This document shows positions 19,861 to 30,364 of a stretch of DNA of 40,386 nt, piece after piece. The stretch's first letter is position 1. Every line of letters begins with the position of its first letter. Under the pieces are notes generated by a model. It did no database searches. It was given only the letters and a program-made list of their open reading frames with translations, and was not told the origin of the DNA. The DNA comes from Seminavis robusta (lineage: Eukaryota; Bacillariophyta; Bacillariophyceae; Naviculales; Naviculaceae), in contig CAICTM010000991.1 in the NCBI GenBank assembly GCA_903772945.1, positions 1 to 40,386 on the forward strand, read 5' to 3'. The translations under genes were made by a program, and so were the position numbers.

Positions 19861-21690
19861 CTACATGACTTGGTGGTGATGGTGTGTACATTGCTTTTGG
19901 ACATTGCCACCATCAAGGCTTCCAAATAGGAGTCTTTCCAGACAAGTGCAATCATCCTTTTCCTCTTGGATAGAGGGATTATTGGAAGCGCCAGCAACAA
20001 GCGAGTTTGCCAATCCATGCTGGGACATCGAATCGGAATTGGGGAACTGTGCAGGAGCTTGTGTGTTGGTTCTGGCCATTGTTTCTTGGGCATGAGGTTG
20101 TCTTGGATTCGGCGTGGTTTGGGCTTGCCAAGAGAACTGGCGAGGCTCTAATAATAGATTGTTGCCAACGCCGTTGGCTTGTGTCTGTACTGGTGGCCCC
20201 ATCGTGACCATTTGTTTCTCCCCTTTGGCAGGAGGAGGTTTCCTTCCGCTCAAAACGATGCTCTGTGCTGACATGTCCATGCCCTGCATTTGCCATGATG
20301 GCAGGTTCTGATTTTTCGTATTCTCCGTTGTCGGGTGTGTCTTACATGTACTAGTATTGCTGTTCTGGTTTGTTATTGGTAGACAAGCACCGGGTTGGAA
20401 CGGCGTTGGCTCCCAATCAAAGGGCAAAACCATGGTGGAAAAGGCATTGACGTTCTCGTCTTCCGACTTGTTGGTGGCAGTGCCTCGAGGAGAAGCTGCG
20501 CTCGGTCTGGATTCCTGATGTGATGCCGTAAATCCATTCAATATTGGTCTCGAGTGTTCCGTGCCTGCAAAGTGGCGGTCAGATTCCTCTTGTGGCTTGG
20601 GCATCGTTTGTCTGATCAATGCATTATGAATGTCCATGGAGGTCTGAGTGATGCCCAAGGATGTTTGGCAGCCCCAGCTGCGTGACCCGGGTGCCGGTCG
20701 TTTTACCCCTGCCTTGACGTTTGCTATCGGTATGCTTTGCGTCTGAGCAAAATTAGTGTCTTTAAGGAACGGTGATGTCTTGGTATTCTGTGGACTATAG
20801 GCACAACTTGTGCTGCTGTTTGTGTTTGTTTTTGTACTGGTGGGCATTGGAGGCATTGCAAAAAAGTCCGGCTCCTTTTCAGATGCCCTTGGCCTGCCAG
20901 TTTCCCCCTTTCCTTTGGTGCGTATAATGGTCCTTGTGAGTTCTGGCCTTCCCCGAAGGAAGTTTTCGTGATAGAAACTTCCCTTGTCCTTGCCTATATA
21001 CCGGTAGGGTACGTTGTAGGAATAAAGAAAGAAAGCAAGCAAGCAAGCAAGAAAACAAGCAGAGAGTAAGAGGTCAGCTCATGGCCTACATCTTGGCCAA
21101 AATTTGCTACATGCACTTCTACCGGTAGTACTTGTAACTTGTAGCTTGCAGCTTGCATTGCAGATCCCTACCTTGATGCTGTATTTTCTTGAACCCGTAT
21201 AGATTAAGCTGTCGCTGAAAAGAGTTGTATTTGAGCTGATAAAAGTACCTAAAGATAGGATAAGATAAAAAGGCAAAGAATACATGTAGAGTGAGCGGGT
21301 ATTGTATTGTGTGTGGGGTAGCTAGACTTGCTACATGTAGTCTAGCCAGTGCTACTAGCTAGCTAGATAGTAGCTAGGTAGTAAGTTCAGGTATGGTACT
21401 TACTTGGGCATGATTTCTGCCAAGAATGTTTTCTTGTCATGAACCTTGAACGCTCTGCCATGCGACGCCCAGGAGACGACGCGACTGTCGCTGTCTTGCA
21501 TGTCTGTCAGCATGCGGTGTAGTTTGGCAGGAAAGCTGCTGCCTCCATCATTACCGTTACCAGTACCAGCAGCACAAGTAGGAGAACCCGCGGTTCCTCC
21601 AAGCCCGGTCGTATCGATCAAGCTCATCGTGAGACTATTGCAACGACCGTACATGCCGATGTCGATTCCGGTATTGATAGATGCCGCCAT
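19861..21690 (-). CDS. Canonical heat-shock-factor-type transcription factor (498 aa, three exons)
   Basis: On the minus strand the exons are 21690-21404, 21248-21172 and 20993-19861. Both introns have GT-AG ends (155 and 178 bp), and the exons sum to 1497 nt in one frame. The start is ATG 21690-21688. The HSF domain covers about residues 51-145. It starts with SSFPAKLHRML, passes VVSWASHGRAFKVHD and the recognition helix NSFQRQLNLYGFKKI (104-118), and ends with GSFYHENFLRGRPEL. The 77-nt middle exon carries the recognition helix and is easily missed. The rest is a long polar region rich in Thr, Gln, Asn and Pro with no recognised domain, presumably regulatory, ending in HHHHQVM. It should act in the nucleus on GAA-type heat-shock elements; this is family knowledge and not seen here. 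TACCGGTA sits at the last intron's acceptor side (20999) and inside that intron (21120). Confidence 0.85.
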
Positions 21691-21922
21691 CAACAGCTGC
21701 GGTCTGTACTATAGCAAGTAGCAAGTAGTAGTAGCAAGTACTAGACTAGTAGCTCTTGAGGACAGGACAGAACAGAACAGAGAGCGCTCTTTTATGTTTT
21801 GTGCTTCCTTAGCTTTGCCTAGCTTTGCCTTGTTTTGCAACTGCAGACTTACAACAGAGACTAATGACGGTAGAGAAGAGCACGAGAATGCGGATGCTTA
21901 GTTAGTTTGCAACTTGCAATGG

Positions 21923-21942
21923 AGTACTAGCTAGCTAGTACT
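21923..21942. repeat. 20-bp perfect palindrome AGTACTAGCTAGCTAGTACT
   Basis: The sequence is its own reverse complement. A related 16-bp palindrome (AGTACTAGCTAGTACT) lies at 29574-29589. Both combine the AGTACT and CTAG words that are common across the window. Confidence 0.8.
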
Positions 21943-23170
21943 TGGTACTTGGAGTTGCTGTTTTGTTCGAACAGATCTGTGCTTCCCCGTTTGGTGCTCC
22001 TCAAGTGGCACCGCTGTGAATAGAATCTGCTGCGATATTAGAGTATCAAGCAAGCATCGGTGAGGTCGGTGGTCAGCAGTTATGGTACTGACTCGACGAC
22101 TCGACCCAATCCAGCCAATCCAGCCAACTGTTGCTCTGCGACCCACACTTTACTAATGCCTGCACCAGTACTTCAACAATCTTGTAGAGTATCTAATATT
22201 CTGTACCAATACTCGAGTACTCTTTTTGCATAATATAAGAGACAGTCATCAAAGACAGATGATCATCAAACAATCCTTCATACAGCGAATAGAGGCTCTT
22301 TGCCCTTTGAGTACCGTACTCAGTAGCTCTGTAGGAATACATCAGTGGTAAGTGGTGAAACATAGCATATTAATATACTGTACTGTATTCTTTCGGCATT
22401 CGACCTGCTGGATTCTGTCATGGGGCCATTCTCTTCTATCGTCACTCACATTCCCGCCTTCTGCCCTAATTCATTGGTAGATTGGATACTGTAGCTGTAC
22501 AGTACTCGAGTACTCCAGTACTTGTACTACAAATCGAGACTCGAGGAGTACTACATGTACTATGCATAGCGGTACAGACAGTGCCTATTAGTTACCTTTC
22601 TTCTAAAGGACCAAGCATGGTACGACAGTAACAGTCAGCTACTGTAATAACTGCTGTAATAACTGCTTGTCTCTCTTAACTTTCAAGGAAAAGTTCAACA
22701 AGAGTAGACCAGTTGTCCCATTTGTCTAATCCAAACAAACACAACGCAGCAACAATTTTGTTAATTGCTACTTACGGTGGCTCTTACGGTAGTGCCGGAC
22801 GCACCAACGTACAGTAAACAACGAAGCATCTGGACTACCAACGAATGAAATGAAAAGGAAGAACAATGAAACAAATAATGGCATCAGCATTCTGCCACAT
22901 CAGTCCAAGTCGAACAGTGCGGCTACCCACCGCCAGACCGCCAGTAGCCCCAAAGATTCGATTCGATTCAATTCAATTCAATTCAGCCAATCCAAAAGGA
23001 AACAGATGGCTCAAAACTTACTACGCTGTACTAGTACTGGTACTCTTCCGAGCTAGCTAGCTAGCCATTTCAAACTTGTTGAGGGCTCTAGCTAGCTAGC
23101 CTTTGGCGGCCTGAATTATGTTGAATGTTGCCCTCAACCGACTGAGGGTCTTTCACACTTTTATCGCTGT

Positions 23171-23367
23171 ATGTGCAAGTTAGTCTGTACGTCGCTGTGT
23201 GTGCAAGTTAGTCTGTACGTCCGGCATAAAGGATGGGGTAAATAATAATTGTTAGCAGGTAAAACATACTCCGAGTACCAGAGTATGTGTGCAAGTTAGT
23301 CTGTACGTCCGTCATAAAGGATGAGGTAAATATTAATTGTTAGCTGGTAAAACATACTCCGAGTACC
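23171..23367. repeat. Tandem repeat, 88-bp period
   Basis: Two units start at 23199 and 23287 with GTGTGCAAGTTAGTCTGTAC. They share the stretch through ACATACTCCGAGTACCA with a few substitutions. A truncated 28-bp unit precedes them at 23171. No coding role is seen. Confidence 0.8.
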
Positions 23368-25628
23368 AATGTGTGTGTTTTGGTTGGTTTTCGATAGACT
23401 ACAGTAGACTGTGTGTTCAGTTGAACACAGTGTTGGATTTGGCCAAAGAATCAAATCTCTTTTTTGACAGTTGAGGGCATCAGCCTTCGGCTGTCTGTTC
23501 TTGAAGCCCAGCCAGAGATAAAGATGTCTTTCTGAGCTATTTGGTGGCTGAGGAGAATCAGCTGGAGAATCGAATCTTAGAAAGCTCATGTCTGCGGGTA
23601 CCCCTGCGCATCTGGATCCCTTTGCCAAGGCCATGCAAGCGGCCCATTCGAGCCAAGCAATCCCAGAAAGACACAACTCTCCACCAGTTCTTCACTGCCT
23701 AGCTAGGAAATAGCTATCGCGAAGGTGCTAAATTGAGTTCTCTCCTTTATTTATACTTGCCTCGTTGCAAACCAAATAAATATAAGAGAGAACGATCAAT
23801 CCACTGTTGTACAATGACAATCAAATTTTGAAAGCAAAGGATTTGGTTCTCTGTGTACTATCCTGTAGTGTTATTACTGGTAGAGCTAGATGCTAGCAAA
23901 AGTGCCAAAATCATAAAAAATACCAGCAAATTTTTGCCTGGTTGCCCATTGCAACCTATCCCTTCCTCCTGACCCTTATGATAACCATGTGAACATTTTC
24001 GGCAAGAGTACCACCGCATTAAAATGGCTTGCCTCGGATGGTACAAAGGGTTTTCACTTGCAGGACATGTAGTCTTGGTCTTGGCATTACTCATCAATAC
24101 TCGAGTACATTCGATTTGACCCCTTGTAGTTTTGAACTGATAGCTTAGCTGGCTCCTAGTGCTCTACTGAGACAAATTAATTGCATCAACCAGGTTGGAT
24201 CCATTTCGTCCCTTCACAGGGTCCCTTCACAGGGGCAGCATGCAAGCCACTAAGCCTCTCCGGTGTGGACTTCGTCTATCGTTCGAACTGGAAATCCGTG
24301 AGCCCTTGAATGAGGTTCCAAGTTTGCCCACACAATCATCTATTTTTGCAGTCGCTGCAGCACCCAGCCAGCCAGCCAGCACAGAAGCATTGTACCTGAG
24401 GCAACCATCTATCCAGCAAGAATAGTACTGCTGTAAACTTTTCTCCTGGAAAATCTTGTGCTACTATAGCTACTCAAAGTAGCAAGAATCCTTGCTTGCC
24501 AGAATAGTTTGTAGCTTTATAAGCAAACAGCTGCGAATCACTGATGGCTTTCTCCGAAGGCAACATGTGTATTCCTGCCTGCCTGCCTGCCTGCCTGACT
24601 GGCAGATCTGTCTCTGGCTGGGAGAAGTGTTTGTCCACTTCCCTACTACCAAGACTTTGCCCTCTCTACGTAGTCTTTGAAAGAAGCGCAGCAACCGCAG
24701 AACAAAGTTGCCCAAAGAGTTGCAGTACACTGTAGCCTGCTATGCATAGTAGTTTGGCTGCGTGTTGAAAGGAGGCCTGCAACCCATTTCTACCCAGGAG
24801 TAAGTAACTGTGGTTCGCCGCTCTGTCGGCAACTCCAGTGTCTGGCGACCCAAAACTTGCAATCTTCTAGCAAGCCATGCAGAGCAGCTTCAAAGGTGCT
24901 GTCTTGCACCTCCATACTGTACCAGCGGTACGAGTTTTGGTGACTGTAACTCAGACTGACCCGACTCGACTCGACTCACTCACTCACTCGTTGGATGATC
25001 TTGAGTGGCCTGCCACCCAGCCAGCATGGCGCCAGTGCGCCAGTAAACGCCCGTGGCCGACACGCCATCATGCATGTTCTGGCTCGTACCTGGTACTTAT
25101 GCATAGTGCTCGGTACAAAGTACGGTACGACTGTACTGTACATTTTAGCCTGTAATTTAGTACTCTACTACCAGTCTATTCTGAGTACATACCATATGGT
25201 ATTACAGTACCAGAGTACTGTAGCCTTTTTTTAAAATTACAGTATGAAGTACTCTATGTGCTCCAATTAAATCAAGCTAGAGTACAAATCGGCATCGTCA
25301 CACTGGTTGGAGAGTGGAGAGTGCGATTGGACTGTTCACTCTTCTCCAGTAGTGTCCGGAATGGCCTAAAGACTTTAGTGCTCATGTGCTCATGCTCCGG
25401 GGTCCGGACACCGGCGCTGGAGCCGAAACACGTATCAACTACTGTACCTGGTACCAGGTAGCTACTAGTAGTGGCCAGTTAGTAATCTGCCGGTATGTCA
25501 TACCGCGGTATGTCATAGTTGGCTTTCGGTGAAAATCACCGCTGGGTTAGCTGTTTTCTCCAACGGCAAAGCAGTCACATTCTCACAATTTGCACATCAT
25601 TGAAACTAATTGGCTCCTTCTACAAGCC

Positions 25629-27314
25629 ATGCCGCTACCAACCAGCACCAAGAGATACCTGGAAATGGCATCTGCCACCTCAATGCAGCCCACCCCATCG
25701 CCGGGCCAGGGATACTGCGAGACTGAGAGGGACTACTGGCGTGTCTTCTTCAGAGTGTGTGATCTGGGTCCCAATGAGATCAAAACGATTCATGCGCTAG
25801 ATTACACCTCCATTACCCGACTGTCCCTGATAGGAATGCACAAGAATACCGAGAGTCTGTTGAAGGCGGGGATATCAGAAGTCAAAGCACACATGATCCA
25901 ATTCTTCTGTACATATCTCCTTCACTGCAAGTACCACCAGTACAACGTGTCCAAGGACCTGAAGATGGATCAGATCCTCGAGTTCAACTTTCTCTTAGCT
26001 AATCCTGAACAAGCACCCCAAGGAGAGGCATTAGTGCTACCAGTACAAGAAGAAGAACCCGCGGTAGTGAAGCCCAAGACATTGGTGGAACAGTCGACGA
26101 AAGGTGATGAGATCAATGTGCTAGGTCTGGACGCGAGTGACCACACAAAGAGCTCGAAGATTTCTTCGAAGAGTTCCTCGTCCAAAACATCATCCAAGAG
26201 CTCCAAGAAAAACCATCGTCGCCGTACCAGCGCCACCAGCAACGGTGCTAGCGGAACGGGTAGGAAGAAAAGTTCAACAAGACGACGCTTCTCAAAGCAA
26301 TCCAGTATGGATGCGAGTGAAGGCTCGGTTGGTTCTATGCGATCGTTTGCGTCCAAGTCTAGTCTGCGCTCTTGCCGTTCCTCTGCGTCCAAGAAGAGTG
26401 TGAGCTGGAACCCCACGTTCAAGTTCAACCAGTCGTTCGGTAGCTCCTGTCCTGCGATTGACGAACGTTCTACGAGGACTCCAACCACGATGGCCTCTAC
26501 CGGTACGAGCAGGTGGAGTGCATGTTCTACAATTGCTGAACACTCGCAACGTGAGTTGACAACGGCGGATTCGGTGGTGGAATCTTCACCACCAGCTCGC
26601 AGGACTTCAAGTTCCTCCGACGAAAAGGCTCGCCGCCCCCGTCGAAGACCTAGTGTGGATGTGGCACTACTCGAAATGGATGCCCTGCAAAAACTCTATG
26701 AACAGAAAGAGGAGTCTAGCAAGAGCACGCTTCCTTTGTTCCCTCCTGTTCATGCCGAGGAGAACAGCAATAGCGGTAGTTTGAAGGAAACCAAGAACAC
26801 TCTTGCGGTGGAAAGCCCAAAGCCAACCGAAACGGTTCCTTGTGGTGTAACACCATGCAACATGATGCTTGAATTTACACCGCATGCAGTGCCGCCTCCT
26901 CCTAGCTGTCCATACAAACGATCAAGTCTTCGGTGGGCTCAAGCACTGGATGTGGAGGAAGATCTGACTGACGATGATTGGTCTGATTCTGATGATGATT
27001 CATCTGATTGGGACAGTAGTGATGACGATGCATCCTTGTCTGGTGCACCCGTTGCAGAGGCAAAGGCAGAGGCAAAGGCAGAAGCATTGTCGGCACGGGA
27101 ACCACCGTCCAAGAAGACAGTGTTTAGTTGGAAGTCTGAAAACGTGACTATTGGGGAGTGGACACTTCCAGCCAATCGCGTTCTTCCTGTTAACCTTCAA
27201 AGTATATTTCGAGCAGCTTCGGAGAATCCAGATTTGAATATTGAAGAGCAGATTCACCAAGCCTTGTCGAGAAGCACAATGCGTACAGGCATGGTCGGTC
27301 CAACCGCGGCATAG
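25629..27314 (+). CDS. Hypothetical protein with acidic and Lys/Ser-rich tracts (561 aa)
   Basis: The start is taken as ATG 25629-25631, since the frame upstream offers only a TTG. The stop is TAG at 27312-27314. The N-terminal 110 residues look folded (YWRVFFRVCDLGPNEIKTI, then a helix HMIQFFCTYLLHCKYHQYN) and may form a small all-helical domain; I do not recognise it. Residues about 175-250 are a Lys/Ser-rich basic tract. Then comes WNPTFKF, a Ser/Thr-rich section, and an acidic Asp/Ser tract at about 444-468, followed by AEAKAEAKAEA. The C-terminus (VFSWKSENVTIGEW and LNIEEQIHQALSR) looks ordered again. A TACCGGTA at 26498 is read in frame as Thr-Gly-Thr. A repeat element may begin only about 40 bp past the stop. 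A nuclear location is plausible but unproven. Confidence 0.7.
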   Translation: MPLPTSTKRYLEMASATSMQPTPSPGQGYCETERDYWRVFFRVCDLGPNEIKTIHALDYTSITRLSLIGMHKNTESLLKAGISEVKAHMIQFFCTYLLHCKYHQYNVSKDLKMDQILEFNFLLANPEQAPQGEALVLPVQEEEPAVVKPKTLVEQSTKGDEINVLGLDASDHTKSSKISSKSSSSKTSSKSSKKNHRRRTSATSNGASGTGRKKSSTRRRFSKQSSMDASEGSVGSMRSFASKSSLRSCRSSASKKSVSWNPTFKFNQSFGSSCPAIDERSTRTPTTMASTGTSRWSACSTIAEHSQRELTTADSVVESSPPARRTSSSSDEKARRPRRRPSVDVALLEMDALQKLYEQKEESSKSTLPLFPPVHAEENSNSGSLKETKNTLAVESPKPTETVPCGVTPCNMMLEFTPHAVPPPPSCPYKRSSLRWAQALDVEEDLTDDDWSDSDDDSSDWDSSDDDASLSGAPVAEAKAEAKAEALSAREPPSKKTVFSWKSENVTIGEWTLPANRVLPVNLQSIFRAASENPDLNIEEQIHQALSRSTMRTGMVGPTAA

Positions 27315-27354
27315 CCGCAAGGTCCGGAATCGAATCAGTCTACGAAACACGACT

Positions 27355-28293
27355 GGAGGTTCATTTCTGTAATTTACGTTTTTTAGGGCATTCTCTACTC
27401 ATTCTCGTCCTATTTTCTCGTCCTAACTGCTCGTCCTATTTTCTTGTCCTATTCTTAGGACGAATTGGCAATCTCTAAAAAAATTGTTCTAAAACTGGAC
27501 TTAGATAAAACGGGTTTTAGGACGAGTCGAGTTCATTCTCTATAAAATGGTCCTAAAAGCTCGTCCTAAACTAGCTAGTGAAGTTTGCACCTCTCCTCTA
27601 TCAGCCTATTAAAGTGGTCCTGATAGTGTGGCTAGAAGGCTTCCCACAAAGCACCTCAGTGGTCGAGGTTGGAGTTTCGTCTATGGCTACGGTACGTGTA
27701 CACAGTGAAGCTACTACCTCGTACCGATAGCCACAGCGGTGCGAAATGGGAGTGGAGTTACTAGTACTCAGTCTTGTTAACTCAATCTTGTTAGCTCAAT
27801 CGGTGGTGATGTCATCAAAGGAGACTCGAGGTTTTAAAGGATTTATTAGGACGAGTCTTTGGAACGAGTTTCTTTTTTCGTCGTATTTTCGAAAAATAGG
27901 ACGCAAATTTTCAGTTCGTCCTAAAAATCGTCCTAAAAATAGGACGATTTTGAGTTAAAGATTGCTTTTGTCCTAAACATTCGTTCTAAAATCAACTTAG
28001 AACGAAACTTAGGACGAACGAATCTATTAGAGAATGCCCTTAGTTTTACCGTTTTTTTTCCCAGTGAATTACGGAAATTTCCGTAGAACTAACACTTTTA
28101 CGGAATTTTTCCGTAAAACTAGAAACCGTAAAACTCAAAACCGTAAATCTGTGGTAGGAAGGTACTGTAAACATGTAATGTAAACACGACTGAACAGTTC
28201 CATAGAACTAGGGTCTAGAGTTTTACGGAAACGTTTCCGTAATTTATGGAAATTTCCGTAGAACTGATTTCCGTAATTATCGGTCAGACCTCC
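27355..28293. repeat. Hairpin-rich ACGGAAA/TTTCCGT element split by a nested insertion
   Basis: The right part (28043-28293) contains several hairpin words. TACGGAAATTTCCGTA (28070-28085) is a perfect palindrome. TTTTACGGAA/TTCCGTAAAA form a stem at 28096-28118. TTACGGAAACGTTTCCGTAA (28223-28242) is a perfect 20-bp palindrome. Left of the nested element, TTTCTGTAATTTACG (27364-27378) resembles the same words. Possible ends are GGAGGT at 27355 and ACCTCC at 28288. The outer limits are tentative. Confidence 0.45.
27386..28039. mobile_element. Non-autonomous TIR element with TTA duplication, filled with GTCCTA/TAGGAC words
   Basis: The ends are perfect 12-bp inverted repeats: GGGCATTCTCTA (27386-27397) and TAGAGAATGCCC (28028-28039). 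TTA lies on both sides (27383-27385 and 28040-28042). A 3-bp TTA duplication and a GG-starting end are hallmarks of PIF/Harbinger-type (Tourist-like) elements. The 654-bp interior has no transposase. It repeats CTCGTCCTA, GTCCTAAAA, TTTTAGGACGA and TTAGGACGAA many times in both orientations. Confidence 0.75.
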
Positions 28294-29180
28294 GACCTTC
28301 GGGTCCCTGCCTGACCCTTAAGTAACCGGTTCGTTTCTAATCAAAACGGCCGAATTCCGGACGTTGCGGAGTGACTCATAGTTCATGCACGATGCCCTGC
28401 GTTTTCCACACCGAAAAATGTCAAGGCGTAGCGGATCTGTTGATGGCAGTCATCCAATTCTGGCTGAGTAAAACTTTTTCTTACAAAAAATACGATGATT
28501 AGATACCGCTACATGATCATCTTAGCTCCGGATCAATGCTTGGGAACTCTTTAGAGTACCGTATGAATGATAATGACGCGGTTTCAACTTGCTCAATTAT
28601 GATGCAAGCCTTCGAACAACTGTGACCCATCTCTGCATCGACCACGACGCAAATGAGAAACACCAGTTCGCCAGCGAAACAAAGAAGAGCAAGGGCTTGC
28701 GGAGGCATTTGAACGGAAGCTCTCGGAGATCCCGATCTTGAACAGTTGCAAACGAAGCAATCTTTGACGCCTCCATACGTCATATGATAGATTTACGCTT
28801 TAACTCCATCAAACTCATTTCAGCTCGACGGGAACACTTTGATAGAATCATTCGATTCGATTCATTTTTCTATTTCAACAACCAAGAGCAGAGCAGCCCC
28901 CTACGAACCGGCAACGCAAAAGGACTTCGACAACGACAATGAGGACACTGCAACCAATAAGCTCCGAAAGTGATTGCTGCGAGTTCCTATGCAAACTTTA
29001 CCAGTACAGAACGTGACAATCGCAGAAGCAGGTAGAGACGCTGGAGCTGCTAGCAAGATACACTATCTTGCTAGCTAGCTATGGCTACAGTATGTAGAGT
29101 GGCGAGTTAGGAGGAGATAGATCGCGAGGTCTGGTGGGGAGTAGTAGAGCTGCCAGATTGCTTCCTCATTCATCAGCAAA
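28294..29180. other. Intergenic, no gene recognised
   Basis: A short minus-strand frame (28517-28783) is not supported by any domain. ATTCGATTCGATTC words occur near 28852. Confidence 0.35.
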
Positions 29181-29529
29181 GTCCCGAAACAGTACTTAAA
29201 AGATGTTAGTTTCACACTTTTTGTTAGTTTCACGCTTTTGTTAGTTGTTAGTTTCACGCTTTTTGGGTTAGTTTCACGCTTTTGGAGTAGTTTCACGCTT
29301 TTGGGGTAGTTTCGCCATTTTGAGTTAGTTTCACCATTTCAGTCGTGTTTACATTGATTTAATATGACAGAATTATACATAGTTTCACGCTTTTGAGTTA
29401 GTTTCACCGTTTTTGTGTTAGTTTCACCGTTTTTGAGTTAGTTTCACGGAAATTGGAAAGTTCCGTGAAACTAAGAAAGGATGAAACTAAGAAAACGGTG
29501 AAACTAAGTTTTTAGTCACGTTTCGTGAC
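29181..29529. mobile_element. TIR element filled with GTTAGTTTCACG words
   Basis: The left end (29181-29215) and the right end (29496-29529) are imperfect inverted repeats. Read inward, one begins GTCCCGAAAC and the other GTCACGAAAC, and both reach TTAGTTTCAC. The interior repeats GTTAGTTTCACGCTTTT and close variants about ten times, then switches to the reverse orientation (GTGAAACTAAG). An 18-nt core at 29338-29355 is the exact reverse complement of 28177-28194 in the ACGGAAA cluster. No target duplication is clear. Confidence 0.55.
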
Positions 29530-30364
29530 CATAGTCTAGATGCCAGCGGTCGAAAAGCTGAAAAGTCAAACAAAGTACTAGCTAGTACTATACTCCGAAG
29601 CTCTCTGAAGTAGGGTTAGGGTGTTAGAGCAAGCGTGCTCAATGAAAGCAAAGCAAGTGACGTCGACTTTTAAAGGGATGGACACGAAAGTGTGACATTG
29701 TCACTCCAGCCAAGCCAAAAAGACGTTGCACGACTGGATGCTTCCAGTTCTGTTTTCACCAAAAAGGGCTCGGTTTGGTGAAAAATGGACCGATTTAAAG
29801 GCTGCCGCAAACATGTCCCTTAAGTAAAGAATTTATCTGTCACTAAAATGTCGCATTTGACGCAATGGTTGTAAATTCGATAAATTTAGCGAGCAAGCAT
29901 AGCCTCAAAGCGAGCAAGCATAGCTTGAGGCAAAACAGCTGTTTGCTTTGCTTCCATCGATGCGAGCGTGTTTGCTCTTAGAGTACTAGTTTAAAGAGGG
30001 TTTTGTAACTTACACGTAGGGCTCAGATAGGTCCTAGTACAAAAATGTTGCACAACTCACTTAGAAGAAAGAGGTGTAATTGGTACTCACAAGACTTAAC
30101 ACATAGGGTGATGAGAACCCTGGAAAGGAAGCAAATCGAACCAAAAATGGACTCTTTGGTTAGGATAGAGACTGGTGGTTAAGCCATAGGCAAACATGCT
30201 CAATACAAACAATTTTAAGAATAATATGTTGAGTTAAGTGGTGTGGTGTTGAGCCAGAATAGCAGGAGTTAACAGAAACTGTCGAACTATTTACATTGAT
30301 GAGTACTGTTTCACTATAGTGTAAATTTTTGATGGCTCACAACCGACCTAAATCTAGTACAGTA
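29530..30364. other. Intergenic, small repeats only
   Basis: No gene is recognised. It holds the palindrome AGTACTAGCTAGTACT at 29574-29589. AGCGAGCAAGCATAGC is repeated at 29888-29903 and 29909-29924, flanked by GCCTCA and TGAGGC so that it could fold back. Confidence 0.45.

Larger units (their letters stand above)
21691..25628. other. Gene-poor 3.9-kb intergenic region
   Basis: No gene is supported; short frames on both strands lack domains. It holds a 20-bp AGTACT/CTAGCTAG palindrome (21923-21942), a GATTCGATTC to AATTC microsatellite near 22955, CTAGCTAG runs near 23055 and 23083, the 88-bp tandem repeat at 23171-23367 and a (CCTG)n run near 24577. The left end should carry the promoter of the HSF gene. 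The TACCGGTA word is absent here although common on both sides. Confidence 0.45.

Noticed and set aside
23296..23676. 126-codon minus-strand frame
   Set aside because: It overlaps the 88-bp tandem repeat and has no recognisable domain.
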